From assembly GCA_032250805.1 (NCBI GenBank), contig JAVVEM010000009.1, positions 38,154 through 102,153 of the forward strand: a stretch of DNA of 64,000 bases. Reading direction: 5' to 3'. Within the stretch, counting starts at the first letter, position 1, and each line of letters opens with the position of its first letter. Positions 43,371 to 52,331 of the stretch are shown piece by piece. Position numbers and translations under genes: made by a program. Below the pieces are notes generated by a model, which did no database searches, had not been told where the DNA came from, and was given only the letters and a program-made list of their open reading frames with translations. The DNA is from B18-G4 sp032250805 (GTDB taxonomy: Bacteria > Bacteroidota > Bacteroidia > Bacteroidales > B18-G4).

Positions 43371-46300
43371 TTATAATTTTACAATCCTGAGCACTTCGGT
43401 ATTCTTATTGCCAAGGATCTTAACAAAATATATTCCAGATTGCAGTCCGGCCATGCCAATTGTGATCTGCCTGCCTGATCTGCCGGAAATACTTACAGCT
43501 TGCACATTACCATGGACATTGTAAACAATGACCTCTGTACCGGCATCTGCAATTTCTTCACCCTCGATTGTGAGTGTATGGCTCACCGGATTCGGATAGG
43601 ATCTTGTAACCGAAGCAGGATCATCCCCAGCTTCAGTAAATTCCGCCGATTTGTTACATTTCGAAGATGTTGAGCTGGCATTTGAAGCAACAGAAGTTTT
43701 ATGTCCGTTATGCCTGAAGCTGGCCACGGTCCAGGTTACTTTGCTTCCATCGAAACCAGCACTCCACGAGCCGCCACCGGCTTTGAATACCACAGGCTGA
43801 TCATCGCCATTATAAGCGCCTTCTCCTACCAGCAGGTTATCAGGTCCAATGGGGATATACATATCCGTTGCATTTTCATTTTCGTATCCGAAATAGGCAA
43901 TATAAAGGTATCCGAGGCTGTCGGGGCTTGCAAGTTCTTCAATACATTGCAACTGTGTTTTAATGTGTTTGGTTCCCTGGCCTGAAGGGTTGACATACAG
44001 GATGCCGCTAACAGGTGTAAAAATATAATTATCGGCTGTTGCAGCAGGAATAATATCATAAGTTCCTGCAAGTCCGTTATAAGCCGGAGAAAGGGCAAAG
44101 TTCAGGCTGTTGACGACTGAAGTATCTTCGCCATTTACAAAACCATCGTAAGATGCTGTAAATACAGGAAGAGAATCTCCGGCAAAGATATATTTAAGAT
44201 CAGCGGTAACTGTGGCTGATGCTGGCACAACTTCTAGTGTACCAGAGGTGCTGCCCACGTAGTTCGAATCAACCACCGTAGCCGTAAATTCATAGGTTCC
44301 GGGGTATACCGGAGGAACTGAATCGCCATCATAGGTTATCGCAATATCGAGGTCGCCGGGGATTGTCGTAATTGCGACCGGATTTTCATTTCCGTTATAT
44401 GATTGTACAAGGCTGCCAGGCTCAACGATGAATTCAGCAGTATCAGGAATTACAGTGATGGTTCCCAATCCATAATTCACATTAAAATTATTGGAGATGA
44501 AGGCTCCGGGTACGCTGATATGATTGCCAACTTCTTTGCCGGTAATCACTCCAATCGACCTGATGACAACCTCTCCAATAGAGTCTCCCGAAAGGATCAG
44601 CACATCACCATCGTCAAGAATTACAATAGCTCCGCTGTTACTCGCTGCGTTGATATTTTCATTATTCACCAAAGCTGTTGCTGAGCTTGAACCGAGACTT
44701 GCCGCATTGACAAGGCTTCCATAATTTACCAGGGCTGTTGCTGAACCGAAGGAGGTTACGGCTGCCTGGCCATTAACCAATGCCGTTGCCCTGACCATTG
44801 CGGTGGCATTCACAAGCGCTGTTGCGCTTGATGATGAAAGCGCATTAAACAGCACTTCAGGGCTAAGCAGTGTGCCGTTCACAAGAGCAGTAGCACTTTG
44901 TCCAACCACTGCATTTGAAATAAAGAAGCTTGTATTCGCCAGTGTAGCTGAGTCAAGCAGAGGCTCTCCATCGGCATTTACCAGAGCTGTCGCCGGTATG
45001 GTGGCTATGGCATTCACAAGGGCTGTTGCGTGCGATTGCCGGAGGGCATTTAATACTGCCTGATTCACTGGTTCGCTGATCAATACATTGTTTCCGGGAT
45101 CGAGTGTATCATTATTGTAAACATAATAATAATCAAGTCCGTAAAGCGTATCGCCAAATATAATGGTCGTATCTTTCGGAATGATGGTCAAATCCATTTT
45201 CCCTATGGTCATCAGCCCATTGTTTACCTCGAAAGTATAATCGTAAAGCAGGGCAGTATCGAGGGGTGATGTCGCGGGCACGGAGCTGTTCGGGTTCAGA
45301 GGGTCATTGGCTGATGCACTGATCTCCCATACCCCCACATTGCTTGTGTCTGAGGCAACCGTAACCAGCGGGACTGAAAGTATCCGGCTGATCTGTTCAG
45401 CCGATAAACCATATTCTTCAAGCGTGAATGAACCATCAACTGTTTCTACTGAGTATGCGGCATCAAAAGCCGGTATTAGCTCTGCATATAATTTGTTCGT
45501 ATCCTGTATATCGATTACAATGGTGGGCTTGGTTGTAAAATACAGTGAGTTGGAAAATCCTCCATCGGTCCCGTTCGTTCCCTCACTGGGTGGATTGTAT
45601 ACCTGTATGGCAGGATATCGTTCATCGAAGGGGAATATTATTCCGTTGATCGTGTCGCCGTTGATGACTGAGCTCATTCCCAGCGATTGTCCGTTGAAGT
45701 AGATCTCCGATCCTTCGGTAAGATACTGGCCAATAACCGAGAGGTAAATGGTATCTTCGCCCGGTACCAGGCTGGTATCATAAACAATACCGGTGATCAG
45801 TGGCGAAGGACTGGCCAAAGTAAGTAGGGCATCCACGGCATTGACAAGGCCTGATCCGCTTTTTCGGTCAAAGCCTGCATCTTCCATGTCGACGGCTGTG
45901 CTCTTAAGCAATTGCTTCATTTCCAGGGGGGTGATAGTTTGTCCGCCATCGTAGAATTTATTTTTAGCTTCGAGCAGCAGGGCTGCCAGTCCGGCCACAT
46001 GCGGCACTGAGGCTGAAGTACCGAAGAAGTTAGGAAATGCATCGTTCTCGTAATTTGGTCCACCCAGATCTACAGTGGTGTTTACACCATTTGGAGCAGT
46101 AACATCGGGTTTGCTCCTGTCGACACCGTTGATCAAAGTACCTCCTCTGGATGAAAAAGAGGCGATAGTTGGGGGTGATACGCCATAGGCAGGCGTTTTG
46201 TCGTAAAGAACAGCGCCCACGGTAATTGCCTTTTCGGCATTGGCCTGGCCTACGATGGTTGAGGAACCTGGACCGAAATATTCATTAAACACCGGATCTC

Positions 46301-48044
46301 CCCTGAAAACAATATATTTCATATTTACCGGATCGGGACCGCTGTTGTTTACGATCACAATATTGGTTTGTGCCGTATCGAGCACCTTAAACGGAAGTAC
46401 TTCTATGGGAGCACCTCCGGTATTTACACGGTTAAAGCCAAACAGGCGTGAGCCATCGTCATTTACAAGGTAAATGTCAAGGTCGGTACTTGTTGTTTCG
46501 TTGCCCAGGCCATCGTCCCACTGCAAAACAATGGTGTGTGTACCTTCGAATACGGTAATGCTCTGGTAGATATCTTCCTGACCGGGCAATGAGAAATTAT
46601 GCGCAGGACGGTCAAGTCCGGGAGGCATCGGACCGGAATGAAAAGCACTTTCGTACGACTTGTTGCCAAAGTTTCCGGCAGCGGTGAAATAGGATACGCC
46701 GGCATCCACGACCGTTTCAACTGCCTGCGCTACGATACCATCGCGAAGAAAAGGTTCGGAAATGTATGTTATATCATCAACGATGACATCGCATCCGGCC
46801 TGTTGCAATTCGATGATGCCATTGGCAAAATCATTCGGACTGATGAGGCCGGTTCGAAAAGCCAGTTCGGCTTTTGGGGCAATATCGTGAATGATCTGGA
46901 GCATCGCCCTTCCCTCGTCAGTTGCCACCCCGTAGGGGTAATCCAGGAGCACATAAACCGGAACAGGGTTTACGGCATTGCCGTTTCCGGGCAGGTCGCC
47001 ACGCTGAACATCATCGGCAGCAGCGGTTCCGTTAAATTTTGTGCTGTAACTGTCAGACAAAACGCCAACTTTGATGCCATCACCGCTAACATTGAATCCA
47101 TTTCGGCCGATAAAGGAAAGCATGGCTGTATCGCCCTGCGTATTCACAATACCACTTTGCGGAGCACCGGGATATACGGGACGCGCATAATTCACCAGTT
47201 GGGGCAGGCCGTTGATCAGCAGAAGGTTAGAAATGGGATATACACCCGTGATCCTCAGCCGGACAGGGTCGCCATTTACATCAGTCATGCCATACGATGC
47301 AGTCTGCAGCAAAGCAAGGAGTTCATCATATGCGCCCTCAAGGGCAAATACTTCGATAATCACATTTGAAAGATCAACGATCTGGAAGATGTCGTCGGTA
47401 GAAGCGCTATCGGTAATGAGAAAGGTTTCATACAATGAGGTGAGTTCCGCCCCGATCAGCGAGTTAAGGATCTTTCCACTGTCGGGTGGTGCGTAATAAG
47501 GAACAATATTTGTGATCGCATCACAATTGAGCACCTTTTGAAAATCCGTTACTAAGAATTCGACCGTTCCGCTGTAATCACTTGCCTTGATCTGCATTTG
47601 CTGATCCTGTAGTCCGCCTGTGAGAGTATAGGTAATTGTGAAAACGCCTGCAAGCCCATTTCCGATGCCGGTGATATTTGCTATGCGAAAGCCCTCAAAG
47701 GGTACGCCACCCAAAACCGGTCCCATGTTGATACCACCATAGGTGATATTGCCCTCTATGGTTTCATAATAAATATCAGAATAGGTCCCTGCCAATGCTT
47801 CAACAGCATAATGGTTGAGTGATTTGCATTCCGGGCCTGTACATCCATCGCTTTCAACCCTGATAACAATGGTGTGCCTGGGTTCTCCCAGCGAATCCTG
47901 TCCGATAAAATCAACCGATTCGATACTGCTGGTAAATCCGGCTCCATGCGAGCGCAGATCTGAACATACTGACTGTGCACTGGCAGAAGAAATGCCGGCC
48001 AGAAAAATTAAAATAAAAGAGATGTTGGGTATAAAGCTTCGCAT
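43371..48044 (-). CDS. S8 subtilisin-like secreted peptidase with MBG domains, ATALVN repeats and T9SS sorting domain
   Basis: I prefer the start at 48044 (MRSFIPNISFILIFLAGISS), a clean signal peptide, over in-frame ATGs at 48074 and 48089, because a -7 element overlaps the latter. The 1557-residue product has a beta-rich N-terminal part, then a subtilase domain with Asp331 (VGVLSDSYS), probable His386 (IIHDIAPKA), AAGNFGN and Ser677 (GTSASVPHVAGLA). MBG-type domains follow (IPKDTTIIFGDTLYGLDYYY). Within them is a 120-residue stretch with seven ATALVN hexapeptides, then further MBG repeats. The C-terminus is an intact type A T9SS sorting domain (SYPNPVSHTLTIEG to VLRIVKL). It should be exported, cleaved and attached to or released from the surface. 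The target substrate is unknown. Confidence 0.9.
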   Translation of the reverse strand: MRSFIPNISFILIFLAGISSASAQSVCSDLRSHGAGFTSSIESVDFIGQDSLGEPRHTIVIRVESDGCTGPECKSLNHYAVEALAGTYSDIYYETIEGNITYGGINMGPVLGGVPFEGFRIANITGIGNGLAGVFTITYTLTGGLQDQQMQIKASDYSGTVEFLVTDFQKVLNCDAITNIVPYYAPPDSGKILNSLIGAELTSLYETFLITDSASTDDIFQIVDLSNVIIEVFALEGAYDELLALLQTASYGMTDVNGDPVRLRITGVYPISNLLLINGLPQLVNYARPVYPGAPQSGIVNTQGDTAMLSFIGRNGFNVSGDGIKVGVLSDSYSTKFNGTAAADDVQRGDLPGNGNAVNPVPVYVLLDYPYGVATDEGRAMLQIIHDIAPKAELAFRTGLISPNDFANGIIELQQAGCDVIVDDITYISEPFLRDGIVAQAVETVVDAGVSYFTAAGNFGNKSYESAFHSGPMPPGLDRPAHNFSLPGQEDIYQSITVFEGTHTIVLQWDDGLGNETTSTDLDIYLVNDDGSRLFGFNRVNTGGAPIEVLPFKVLDTAQTNIVIVNNSGPDPVNMKYIVFRGDPVFNEYFGPGSSTIVGQANAEKAITVGAVLYDKTPAYGVSPPTIASFSSRGGTLINGVDRSKPDVTAPNGVNTTVDLGGPNYENDAFPNFFGTSASVPHVAGLAALLLEAKNKFYDGGQTITPLEMKQLLKSTAVDMEDAGFDRKSGSGLVNAVDALLTLASPSPLITGIVYDTSLVPGEDTIYLSVIGQYLTEGSEIYFNGQSLGMSSVINGDTINGIIFPFDERYPAIQVYNPPSEGTNGTDGGFSNSLYFTTKPTIVIDIQDTNKLYAELIPAFDAAYSVETVDGSFTLEEYGLSAEQISRILSVPLVTVASDTSNVGVWEISASANDPLNPNSSVPATSPLDTALLYDYTFEVNNGLMTIGKMDLTIIPKDTTIIFGDTLYGLDYYYVYNNDTLDPGNNVLISEPVNQAVLNALRQSHATALVNAIATIPATALVNADGEPLLDSATLANTSFFISNAVVGQSATALVNGTLLSPEVLFNALSSSSATALVNATAMVRATALVNGQAAVTSFGSATALVNYGSLVNAASLGSSSATALVNNENINAASNSGAIVILDDGDVLILSGDSIGEVVIRSIGVITGKEVGNHISVPGAFISNNFNVNYGLGTITVIPDTAEFIVEPGSLVQSYNGNENPVAITTIPGDLDIAITYDGDSVPPVYPGTYEFTATVVDSNYVGSTSGTLEVVPASATVTADLKYIFAGDSLPVFTASYDGFVNGEDTSVVNSLNFALSPAYNGLAGTYDIIPAATADNYIFTPVSGILYVNPSGQGTKHIKTQLQCIEELASPDSLGYLYIAYFGYENENATDMYIPIGPDNLLVGEGAYNGDDQPVVFKAGGGSWSAGFDGSKVTWTVASFRHNGHKTSVASNASSTSSKCNKSAEFTEAGDDPASVTRSYPNPVSHTLTIEGEEIADAGTEVIVYNVHGNVQAVSISGRSGRQITIGMAGLQSGIYFVKILGNKNTEVLRIVKL
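44664..45029 (-). repeat. Seven-copy ATALVN peptide repeat inside the subtilase gene
   Basis: Copies lie at 45012-45029, 44976-44993, 44877-44894, 44808-44825, 44772-44789, 44724-44741 and 44664-44681 (minus strand). All encode exactly ATALVN, yet all seven 18-base sequences differ, and only at synonymous positions. The spacers between copies are 18 to 81 bases of dissimilar sequence. The unit is thus conserved at the protein level and not by recent duplication. Confidence 0.9.
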
Positions 48045-48086
48045 AACATTAATTTTAAGAGAGTTCCATTTCATATTAAGTTCACG

Positions 48087-48094
48087 CAAAAGTA
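48087..48094 (-). promoter_or_regulatory. -7 promoter element of the subtilase gene (TACTTTTG)
   Basis: TACTTTTG matches TAnnTTTG on the minus strand. Its position covers the ATG at 48089, which argues that translation starts further downstream, at 48074 or 48044. Confidence 0.5.
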
Positions 48095-48327
48095 ACCCGC
48101 GGCAAGGCGGTATTTTGTTAACAGAATGTTAAAAGCGTTAATGGTTTGTTAATTGATCCATTTATAGGATTGGGGTTCACTTACACTTAATGCACTGAAA
48201 TGGGGAGTGTTCAGGTATAATGGTGTTGCCTTGTAGAATTTTTGTGAGGTGGGATTAAATGGTTAAATATAACTTTAGTCACTCTGGCTCACTTTAGTTC
48301 ACCTGGCTGAAGATCCCTCCTTTGGCA

Positions 48328-48374
48328 GACATTTAGCATGTGTCATGTGACATTTAGCATTTGACATTTAGCAT
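48328..48374 (+). repeat. Three direct copies of GACATTTAGCAT
   Basis: Exact 12-base copies at 48328-48339, 48349-48360 and 48363-48374, with unequal spacers of nine and two bases. They are too few and too short for a CRISPR array; they resemble small intergenic repeats. Confidence 0.7.
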
Positions 48375-48505
48375 ATGTCAATTATCATGCGACATTTTTT
48401 ATTTGAATTGGTAATTTCAAACTGAAAGATCAGTCTAACAGCCGGGAGAATCAACAGGCAATACCGATGCAGGGATTTTAGGGTATTATTTGAAAAAAAA
48501 TGTTG

Positions 48506-48513
48506 TATCTTTG
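48506..48513 (+). promoter_or_regulatory. -7 promoter element before the CAU tRNA (TATCTTTG)
   Basis: TATCTTTG is a consensus -7 element 82 bases before the tRNA. A TTTG at 48489-48492 is only 13 bases upstream, closer than the usual 19-22, so the -33 part is uncertain. Confidence 0.5.
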
Positions 48514-48594
48514 TGCACCCAAAACAAAGATTTGCGTTTTGTCAACAAATGGCACATGAGACGTGCCAGATGCCGAATGGCAAATGAATATCAG

Positions 48595-48668
48595 GGGCCT
48601 ATAGCTCAGTTGGTTAGAGCACCTGACTCATAATCAGGTGGTCCCAGGTTCAAGTCCTGGTGGGCCCA
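48595..48668 (+). tRNA. tRNA with anticodon CAU, probably tRNA-Ile2 (lysidine type) rather than Met
   Basis: The 74-base cloverleaf has acceptor GGGCCTA / TGGGCCC, D arm GCTCAGTTGGTTAGAGC, anticodon stem CCTGA / TCAGG around CTCATAA, and T arm CCAGGTTCAAGTCCTGG. CCA is not encoded, unlike the tRNA-Ser. The GGGCC acceptor resembles Bacteroidota tRNA-Ile(GAU), which favours an isoleucine identity with a lysidine-modified C34. Elongator Met remains possible. Confidence 0.9.
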
Positions 48669-48670
48669 CA

Positions 48671-48703
48671 ACAATAAATGCCGCTCGATGCGGCATTTAT
48701 TGT
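48671..48703 (+). terminator. Perfect hairpin after the CAU tRNA
   Basis: Fourteen paired bases, ACAATAAATGCCGC / GCGGCATTTATTGT, close loop TCGAT, beginning two bases after the tRNA. The arm ends in ATTTATTGTTAAT, giving a weak U-tract. Confidence 0.8.
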
Positions 48704-49028
48704 TAATACTCGATTGTCAAATGTCAACTGTCAATTACTAAAGTGATTTTCGATTTACTTATTGTTCTTGGCTGTCATTACAGTTTTGTGAAAAATTGCC
48801 ACCAATTGAGCACATTCATCCTGGCAGCTATAGATACCAAATTCGGGCTTCATTTCAAAGCGGATAGGGCTTTGCAGCTATCAGGATTATTGATCGTTAT
48901 ATGGCCTCCCCCTCCCCGGCCCTCCCCTTGCAGGCTAATGGTGCATCGATCCCATGATGGCAGGGGGAGGGTGGTGATGTTGGATGGATTGCCTGCCCGG
49001 GTCTGCGACCCGGGTTATTGACATTCGA

Positions 49029-49146
49029 CCCCTCCGGGGTCGGGAGCATTTTTTATTGCACGATGGAGGAGATTGAACGATTGCGCGATCCTTCGACGGA
49101 GTTTATCCTGAGCATGGCGAAGGACTCAGGACAGGTTATTCGAAGG
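49029..49146 (+). repeat. Dispersed repeat, copy A
   Basis: It begins CCCCTCCGGGGTCGGGAGCA followed by TTTTTTATTGC, and continues with GCGCGATCCTTCGAC and a tail ending GTTATTCGAAGG. The same blocks in the same order, with an internal deletion, recur at 52427-52495. The two copies flank both DUF4143 ATPase genes in direct orientation. Confidence 0.75.
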
Positions 49147-49510
49147 TTGCCACCTTCGCCAAGGCTTCGGTGAGTGCAGTCGTCAGGATGACCGGTACAG
49201 GAAACAGGCGTTTGCTTTTATTTCAATAGTCTTTGCAATTCTTCTATTGAGATTATTTGTAACCCCAATATATAGCACATTCTTATTCCTGTTGGTTATG
49301 ATGTACACGAAATGTTTTTGCCCTGGCCTCATAACAGATGATGATTGTTACTTCTACCGGTCATCCTGACGAGCGGAGCGAGGAAGGACCTCCCGGCGAA
49401 TTGCAGTAAATTAACAAATAGCACCCTTATCTATGATTACCAAAAACTTGAAAATGTCTTCATCTTTTTAAGAAAAATTAGTACTTGAAAATTGACAGTT
49501 GACAGTCGAC

Positions 49511-49535
49511 AATGCGCAAAGCGCCTGGTTGTGAG
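49511..49535 (+). repeat. Palindrome-headed repeat, copy 1
   Basis: AATGCGCAAAGCGCCTGGTT continuing GTGAG: a small GCGC-AAA-GCGC hairpin followed by GCGCCTGGTTGTGAG. The 15-base tail recurs exactly at 50971-50985. Confidence 0.7.
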
Positions 49536-49539
49536 GTTT

Positions 49540-50706
49540 TTATTTTTGGTGTAAAGCATCCAAATTTCGCCAGGAAATTACATTAAAATCTTTAAATGAA
49601 AAGCTGTCTTCTCCTCCATAAATCACATTCCCATTTTTTGTCTTCATTTCAGAAAATCTTGCAAAGCTTTTTAACCCATCGATAAAACTGTTGGAAAAGG
49701 ATTTTGCTGATTTTATTTCCATTGCCTTTAATTCAACTTCTTCCATTATGCAGTCAACTTCATTTTTATTACTATCCCTGAAAAAATACAAATTTGACAA
49801 TTGTGCATTATTGAAACGCTTTTTCAATAATTCCAATATGATTAGGTTCTCAAACAGGTTTCCTCTTAAGTAATGAGTTGAAAGTTGTTTTGGATTTTGA
49901 ATATCCAATAGAAAAGATGCCAGACCCACATCAATGAAATACAATTTCGGGGACTTGATTACCCTTTTATTTAGATTCTTGTAATATGGATTTAATAATG
50001 TGATCACATAACTTGCCTCTAACAACGACAACCATCCTTTGGCCGTGTTAATACTTACTCCTGCATCATTAGCCAGGGAAGAATAATCTACAAGCTGACC
50101 AACTCTGCCTGCACAAAGCTTGACAAAATTTGAAAACCGGCTCAGATCTCTCACATTTTGGATTTCCCTTACATCACGCTGAAGATACGTTTCAAAATAA
50201 AACGGAAAGAAATCAGCCGGAACCATATTTTGATCGTATATGCGTGGGTAGAATCCTCTGAAAAGCCAATCTTCATAATTATCACCAGAATACTTTTCTT
50301 GACTCTTCATTTCAGATAAACTCAATGGCAATAGTTTTAATATCGCAGTTCTGCCTGCAAGTGTTTGTGATATCTTTTCACTTAATAGCAGACTTTGAGA
50401 TCCTGTGATAATAAATTGCCCATTAATCTTTTGCCTGTCGGAATGAACCTGAATAAAAGAGAGTAAATCCGGAACTCTTTGCACCTCATCAATGATAATT
50501 TTTTTGCCTTCAGGTAGAAAAAGAATAGATGGGTCCTCCTGAATTTGTGCCCTGGTAATTGGATTTTCCAGAGAATAGTATTCATGATCTTTAAACAGGG
50601 TCTCAACTAAAATTGTTTTGCCTGATTGCCGGGGTCCGGTGATAGTTACAACAGGATATTTTCCACTAAAATATAGCGCCTTTTCTTCAATATGTCTTTT
50701 TATCAT
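49540..50706 (-). CDS. AAA_14/DUF4143 ATPase 1
   Basis: The 388-residue protein has Walker A GPRQSGKTILVETL near residue 24, the Walker B KKIIIDEVQRVPDLL near 90, the arginine-rich sensor-type ITGSQSLLLSEKISQTLAGR, and the C-terminal DUF4143 region (KSPKLYFIDVGLASFLL, then a nuclease-like NEVDCIMEEVELKAMEIKSA). The E-D-E-K spacing at the end recalls a PD-(D/E)xK core. The family is widespread, often mobile or defence-linked, and has no agreed function. The gene is AT-rich compared with neighbours and is bracketed by short direct repeats at 49511-49535 and 50957-50985. The message appears leaderless. Confidence 0.9.
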   Translation of the reverse strand: MIKRHIEEKALYFSGKYPVVTITGPRQSGKTILVETLFKDHEYYSLENPITRAQIQEDPSILFLPEGKKIIIDEVQRVPDLLSFIQVHSDRQKINGQFIITGSQSLLLSEKISQTLAGRTAILKLLPLSLSEMKSQEKYSGDNYEDWLFRGFYPRIYDQNMVPADFFPFYFETYLQRDVREIQNVRDLSRFSNFVKLCAGRVGQLVDYSSLANDAGVSINTAKGWLSLLEASYVITLLNPYYKNLNKRVIKSPKLYFIDVGLASFLLDIQNPKQLSTHYLRGNLFENLIILELLKKRFNNAQLSNLYFFRDSNKNEVDCIMEEVELKAMEIKSAKSFSNSFIDGLKSFARFSEMKTKNGNVIYGGEDSFSFKDFNVISWRNLDALHQK

Positions 50707-50710
50707 ACAA

Positions 50711-50718
50711 CAAAAATA
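50711..50718 (-). promoter_or_regulatory. -7 promoter element of ATPase 1 (TATTTTTG)
   Basis: TATTTTTG followed by TTGT and then the ATG at 50706, so the predicted transcript has no leader. Confidence 0.55.
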
Positions 50719-50956
50719 TGCAATATTGCATTAGTTTTGCAATAATACATAAATATTTTAAAGGTATTTTGACTTATTGGTCATTAAAATCTGTCATAGC
50801 TCAAATATGAAAACAGAAAAATTTACAAGATGCTCTTCAAGCTCTTTTCGCATAATATTTCAATTCAGGTTCTATTTATTAGTACCCAAATTCTTAAAAT
50901 GTCACACACAAAAATAAAAAATTATATAAAAAATGGGCCATGGCCAATGCCGAATG

Positions 50957-50985
50957 GCGCGAAGCGATTCGCGCCTGGTTGTGAG
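50957..50985 (+). repeat. Palindrome-headed repeat, copy 2
   Basis: GCGCGAAGCGATTCGCGCCT followed by GGTTGTGAG. The head forms GCGCGAA-GCGA-TTCGCGC and the tail GCGCCTGGTTGTGAG is identical to copy 1 at 49521-49535. Confidence 0.7.
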
Positions 50986-51180
50986 ATTTATGTGCTTATG
51001 ATTATAAAATGGCAATTTGTTAAAATACTAGCATTAATCCATCTAATATCCCATACTTTATTACAGAATTCCTGATTTTGATCTTGTATTTCGATACAAA
51101 ACAAACTCTACTTATTAGTATATACTCGATTATAATCATAATTTATTATGTTTTTTTATGTTTATACTCTTGCATTTTTG

Positions 51181-51188
51181 TATATTTG
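51181..51188 (+). promoter_or_regulatory. -7 promoter element of ATPase 2 (TATATTTG)
   Basis: TATATTTG fits TAnnTTTG and lies 15 bases before the ATG at 51204, giving a very short leader. Confidence 0.55.
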
Positions 51189-51203
51189 TAAAAAAATGAC
51201 ATT

Positions 51204-52331
51204 ATGATACATAGAATAATTCTGAGCCATATTAAGAATAACCTATTCAAAGGCAAGACTTTAATAGTGCTGGGGCCAAGGCAATCCGGCAAAACAACCT
51301 TACTTGAAATGCTGTCGCATGAGATAAATGAAAAGGTATTATTGCTGGATTGTGATGAGCCGGATATAAGGAAAGAGTTGACTGATGCAAGTTCTACCCA
51401 GCTTAAACAAAGAACAGGGAATGCCAAAGTTGTGATGATAGATGAGGCCCAAAGAGTAAAAGATATTGGTATTACTTTAAAACTCTTTCATGATAAGATA
51501 AAAGATGTTCAATTAATTGTAACTGGTTCCTCTGCCCTGGAACTTACGGGAGAAACCAGTGAACCCCTTACCGGAAGAAAATATGAATATTTCCTCTTGC
51601 CAATATCAACAGAGGAGATGATTTCCAATACAAACCGTACAAGCGAAAAAAGACTGTTAAAGAGCAGGCTTCTTTTTGGAATGTATCCCGGAGTTATCAA
51701 TGAACCGGGAAATGAAAGAAAGATATTAAACGATCTGGCAGGCAGTTATTTGTATAAAGATATATTTACTTTCCAGGATGTTCGTAAACCGGAAATCATT
51801 GAATCCCTTCTTGAAGCTTTAGCACTTCAAATTGGAAGTGAAGTGTCATATAATGAGTTGGCAAAATTGTTAGGAATAGATCAGATAACTGTTCGCCGGT
51901 ATATTGATCTCCTTGAGAAAACATTCGTCATTTTCAGGCTAAGATCATTCTCTCGCAATGTAAGACATGAATTAAAAAAGTCAAGAAAGATCTACTTCCA
52001 TGATAATGGGATAAGAAATGCCATCTTATCAAACTTCAGTGATATTGAATTGCGGACAGATAAAGGCGCATTGTGGGAAAATTTCCTGGTGAGTGAAAGA
52101 ACAAAGTTCCTGAATAATAACCAGGTGTTTGCAAATAGATATTTCTGGCGAACAACACAACAACAAGAAATTGATTATATAGAGGAAAGGGATGGCCAGA
52201 TTTCTGCCTATGAATTTAAATGGAATATAAATTCCAAAAAAAAAATATCTCAGACTTTCGTAAAAGCATATCCTGAGTCAATAACTGAATTAATAAATAC
52301 CGATAATTATATTGATTTTCTGACTTATTAA
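51204..52331 (+). CDS. AAA_14/DUF4143 ATPase 2
   Basis: The 375-residue protein has Walker A LGPRQSGKTTLLEML near residue 22, Walker B VVMIDEAQRVKDIG near 75, VTGSSALELTGETSEPLTGR and a C-terminal DUF4143 region (SRKIYFHDNGIRNAIL, then QEIDYIEERDGQISAYEFKW with a nuclease-like D-E-K pattern). It belongs to the same broad family as the gene at 49540-50706 but is only distantly similar in sequence, so this is not a recent duplication. Both genes are AT-rich and divergently oriented inside the repeat-flanked zone. Biological role unknown. Confidence 0.9.
   Translation: MIHRIILSHIKNNLFKGKTLIVLGPRQSGKTTLLEMLSHEINEKVLLLDCDEPDIRKELTDASSTQLKQRTGNAKVVMIDEAQRVKDIGITLKLFHDKIKDVQLIVTGSSALELTGETSEPLTGRKYEYFLLPISTEEMISNTNRTSEKRLLKSRLLFGMYPGVINEPGNERKILNDLAGSYLYKDIFTFQDVRKPEIIESLLEALALQIGSEVSYNELAKLLGIDQITVRRYIDLLEKTFVIFRLRSFSRNVRHELKKSRKIYFHDNGIRNAILSNFSDIELRTDKGALWENFLVSERTKFLNNNQVFANRYFWRTTQQQEIDYIEERDGQISAYEFKWNINSKKKISQTFVKAYPESITELINTDNYIDFLTY

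Larger units (their letters stand above)
48045..48594. other. Intergenic region upstream of the subtilase gene and tRNA
   Basis: About 550 bases without a convincing gene. It contains the -7 element of the subtilase gene (48087-48094), three direct copies of GACATTTAGCAT (48328-48374) and a -7 element pointing to the tRNA (48506-48513). It marks the beginning of a repeat-rich zone. Confidence 0.6.
48704..49539. other. Repeat-rich noncoding region after the tRNA
   Basis: More than 800 bases without a credible gene, dense in small structured elements. A minus-strand G-quadruplex motif lies at 48908-48927. Hairpins are CCCGGGTC-TGC-GACCCGGG (48996-49014) and GACCCC-TCC-GGGGTC (49027-49041). A dispersed repeat lies at 49029-49146. 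Inverted copies of CGTCAGGATGACCGGTA are at 49181-49197 and 49355-49371, and TGTCAACTGTCAAT occurs at 48722-48735 and inverted at 49491-49504. These look like intergenic repeat debris of the host genome. Confidence 0.6.
50707..51203. other. AT-rich spacer between the two divergent ATPase genes
   Basis: About 500 bases, strongly AT-rich, with no credible gene. It holds -7 elements for both ATPase genes (50711-50718 minus, 51181-51188 plus) and the second copy of the palindrome-headed repeat at 50957-50985. Confidence 0.6.

Noticed and set aside
44664..45029. ATALVN region as a DNA-level tandem repeat or CRISPR
   Set aside because: The copies are identical only in translation; nucleotide sequences all differ and the region is inside a continuous reading frame.
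46599..47369. 256-codon plus-strand open frame
   Set aside because: Lies wholly antisense to the subtilase catalytic domain, whose codons and motifs are clearly real; the antisense translation resembles nothing known.
48328..48374. Possible CRISPR array (three direct repeats)
   Set aside because: Repeat unit only 12 bases, spacers of nine and two bases, no cas genes in the window.
48743..49021. 92-codon open frame after the CAU tRNA
   Set aside because: Reads through the G-quadruplex and hairpin repeats; composition is not protein-like.
49540..52331. The two DUF4143 ATPases as a toxin-antitoxin or complete defence system
   Set aside because: No partner genes, no known defence architecture and no small toxin-like frames nearby; only family membership supports it.
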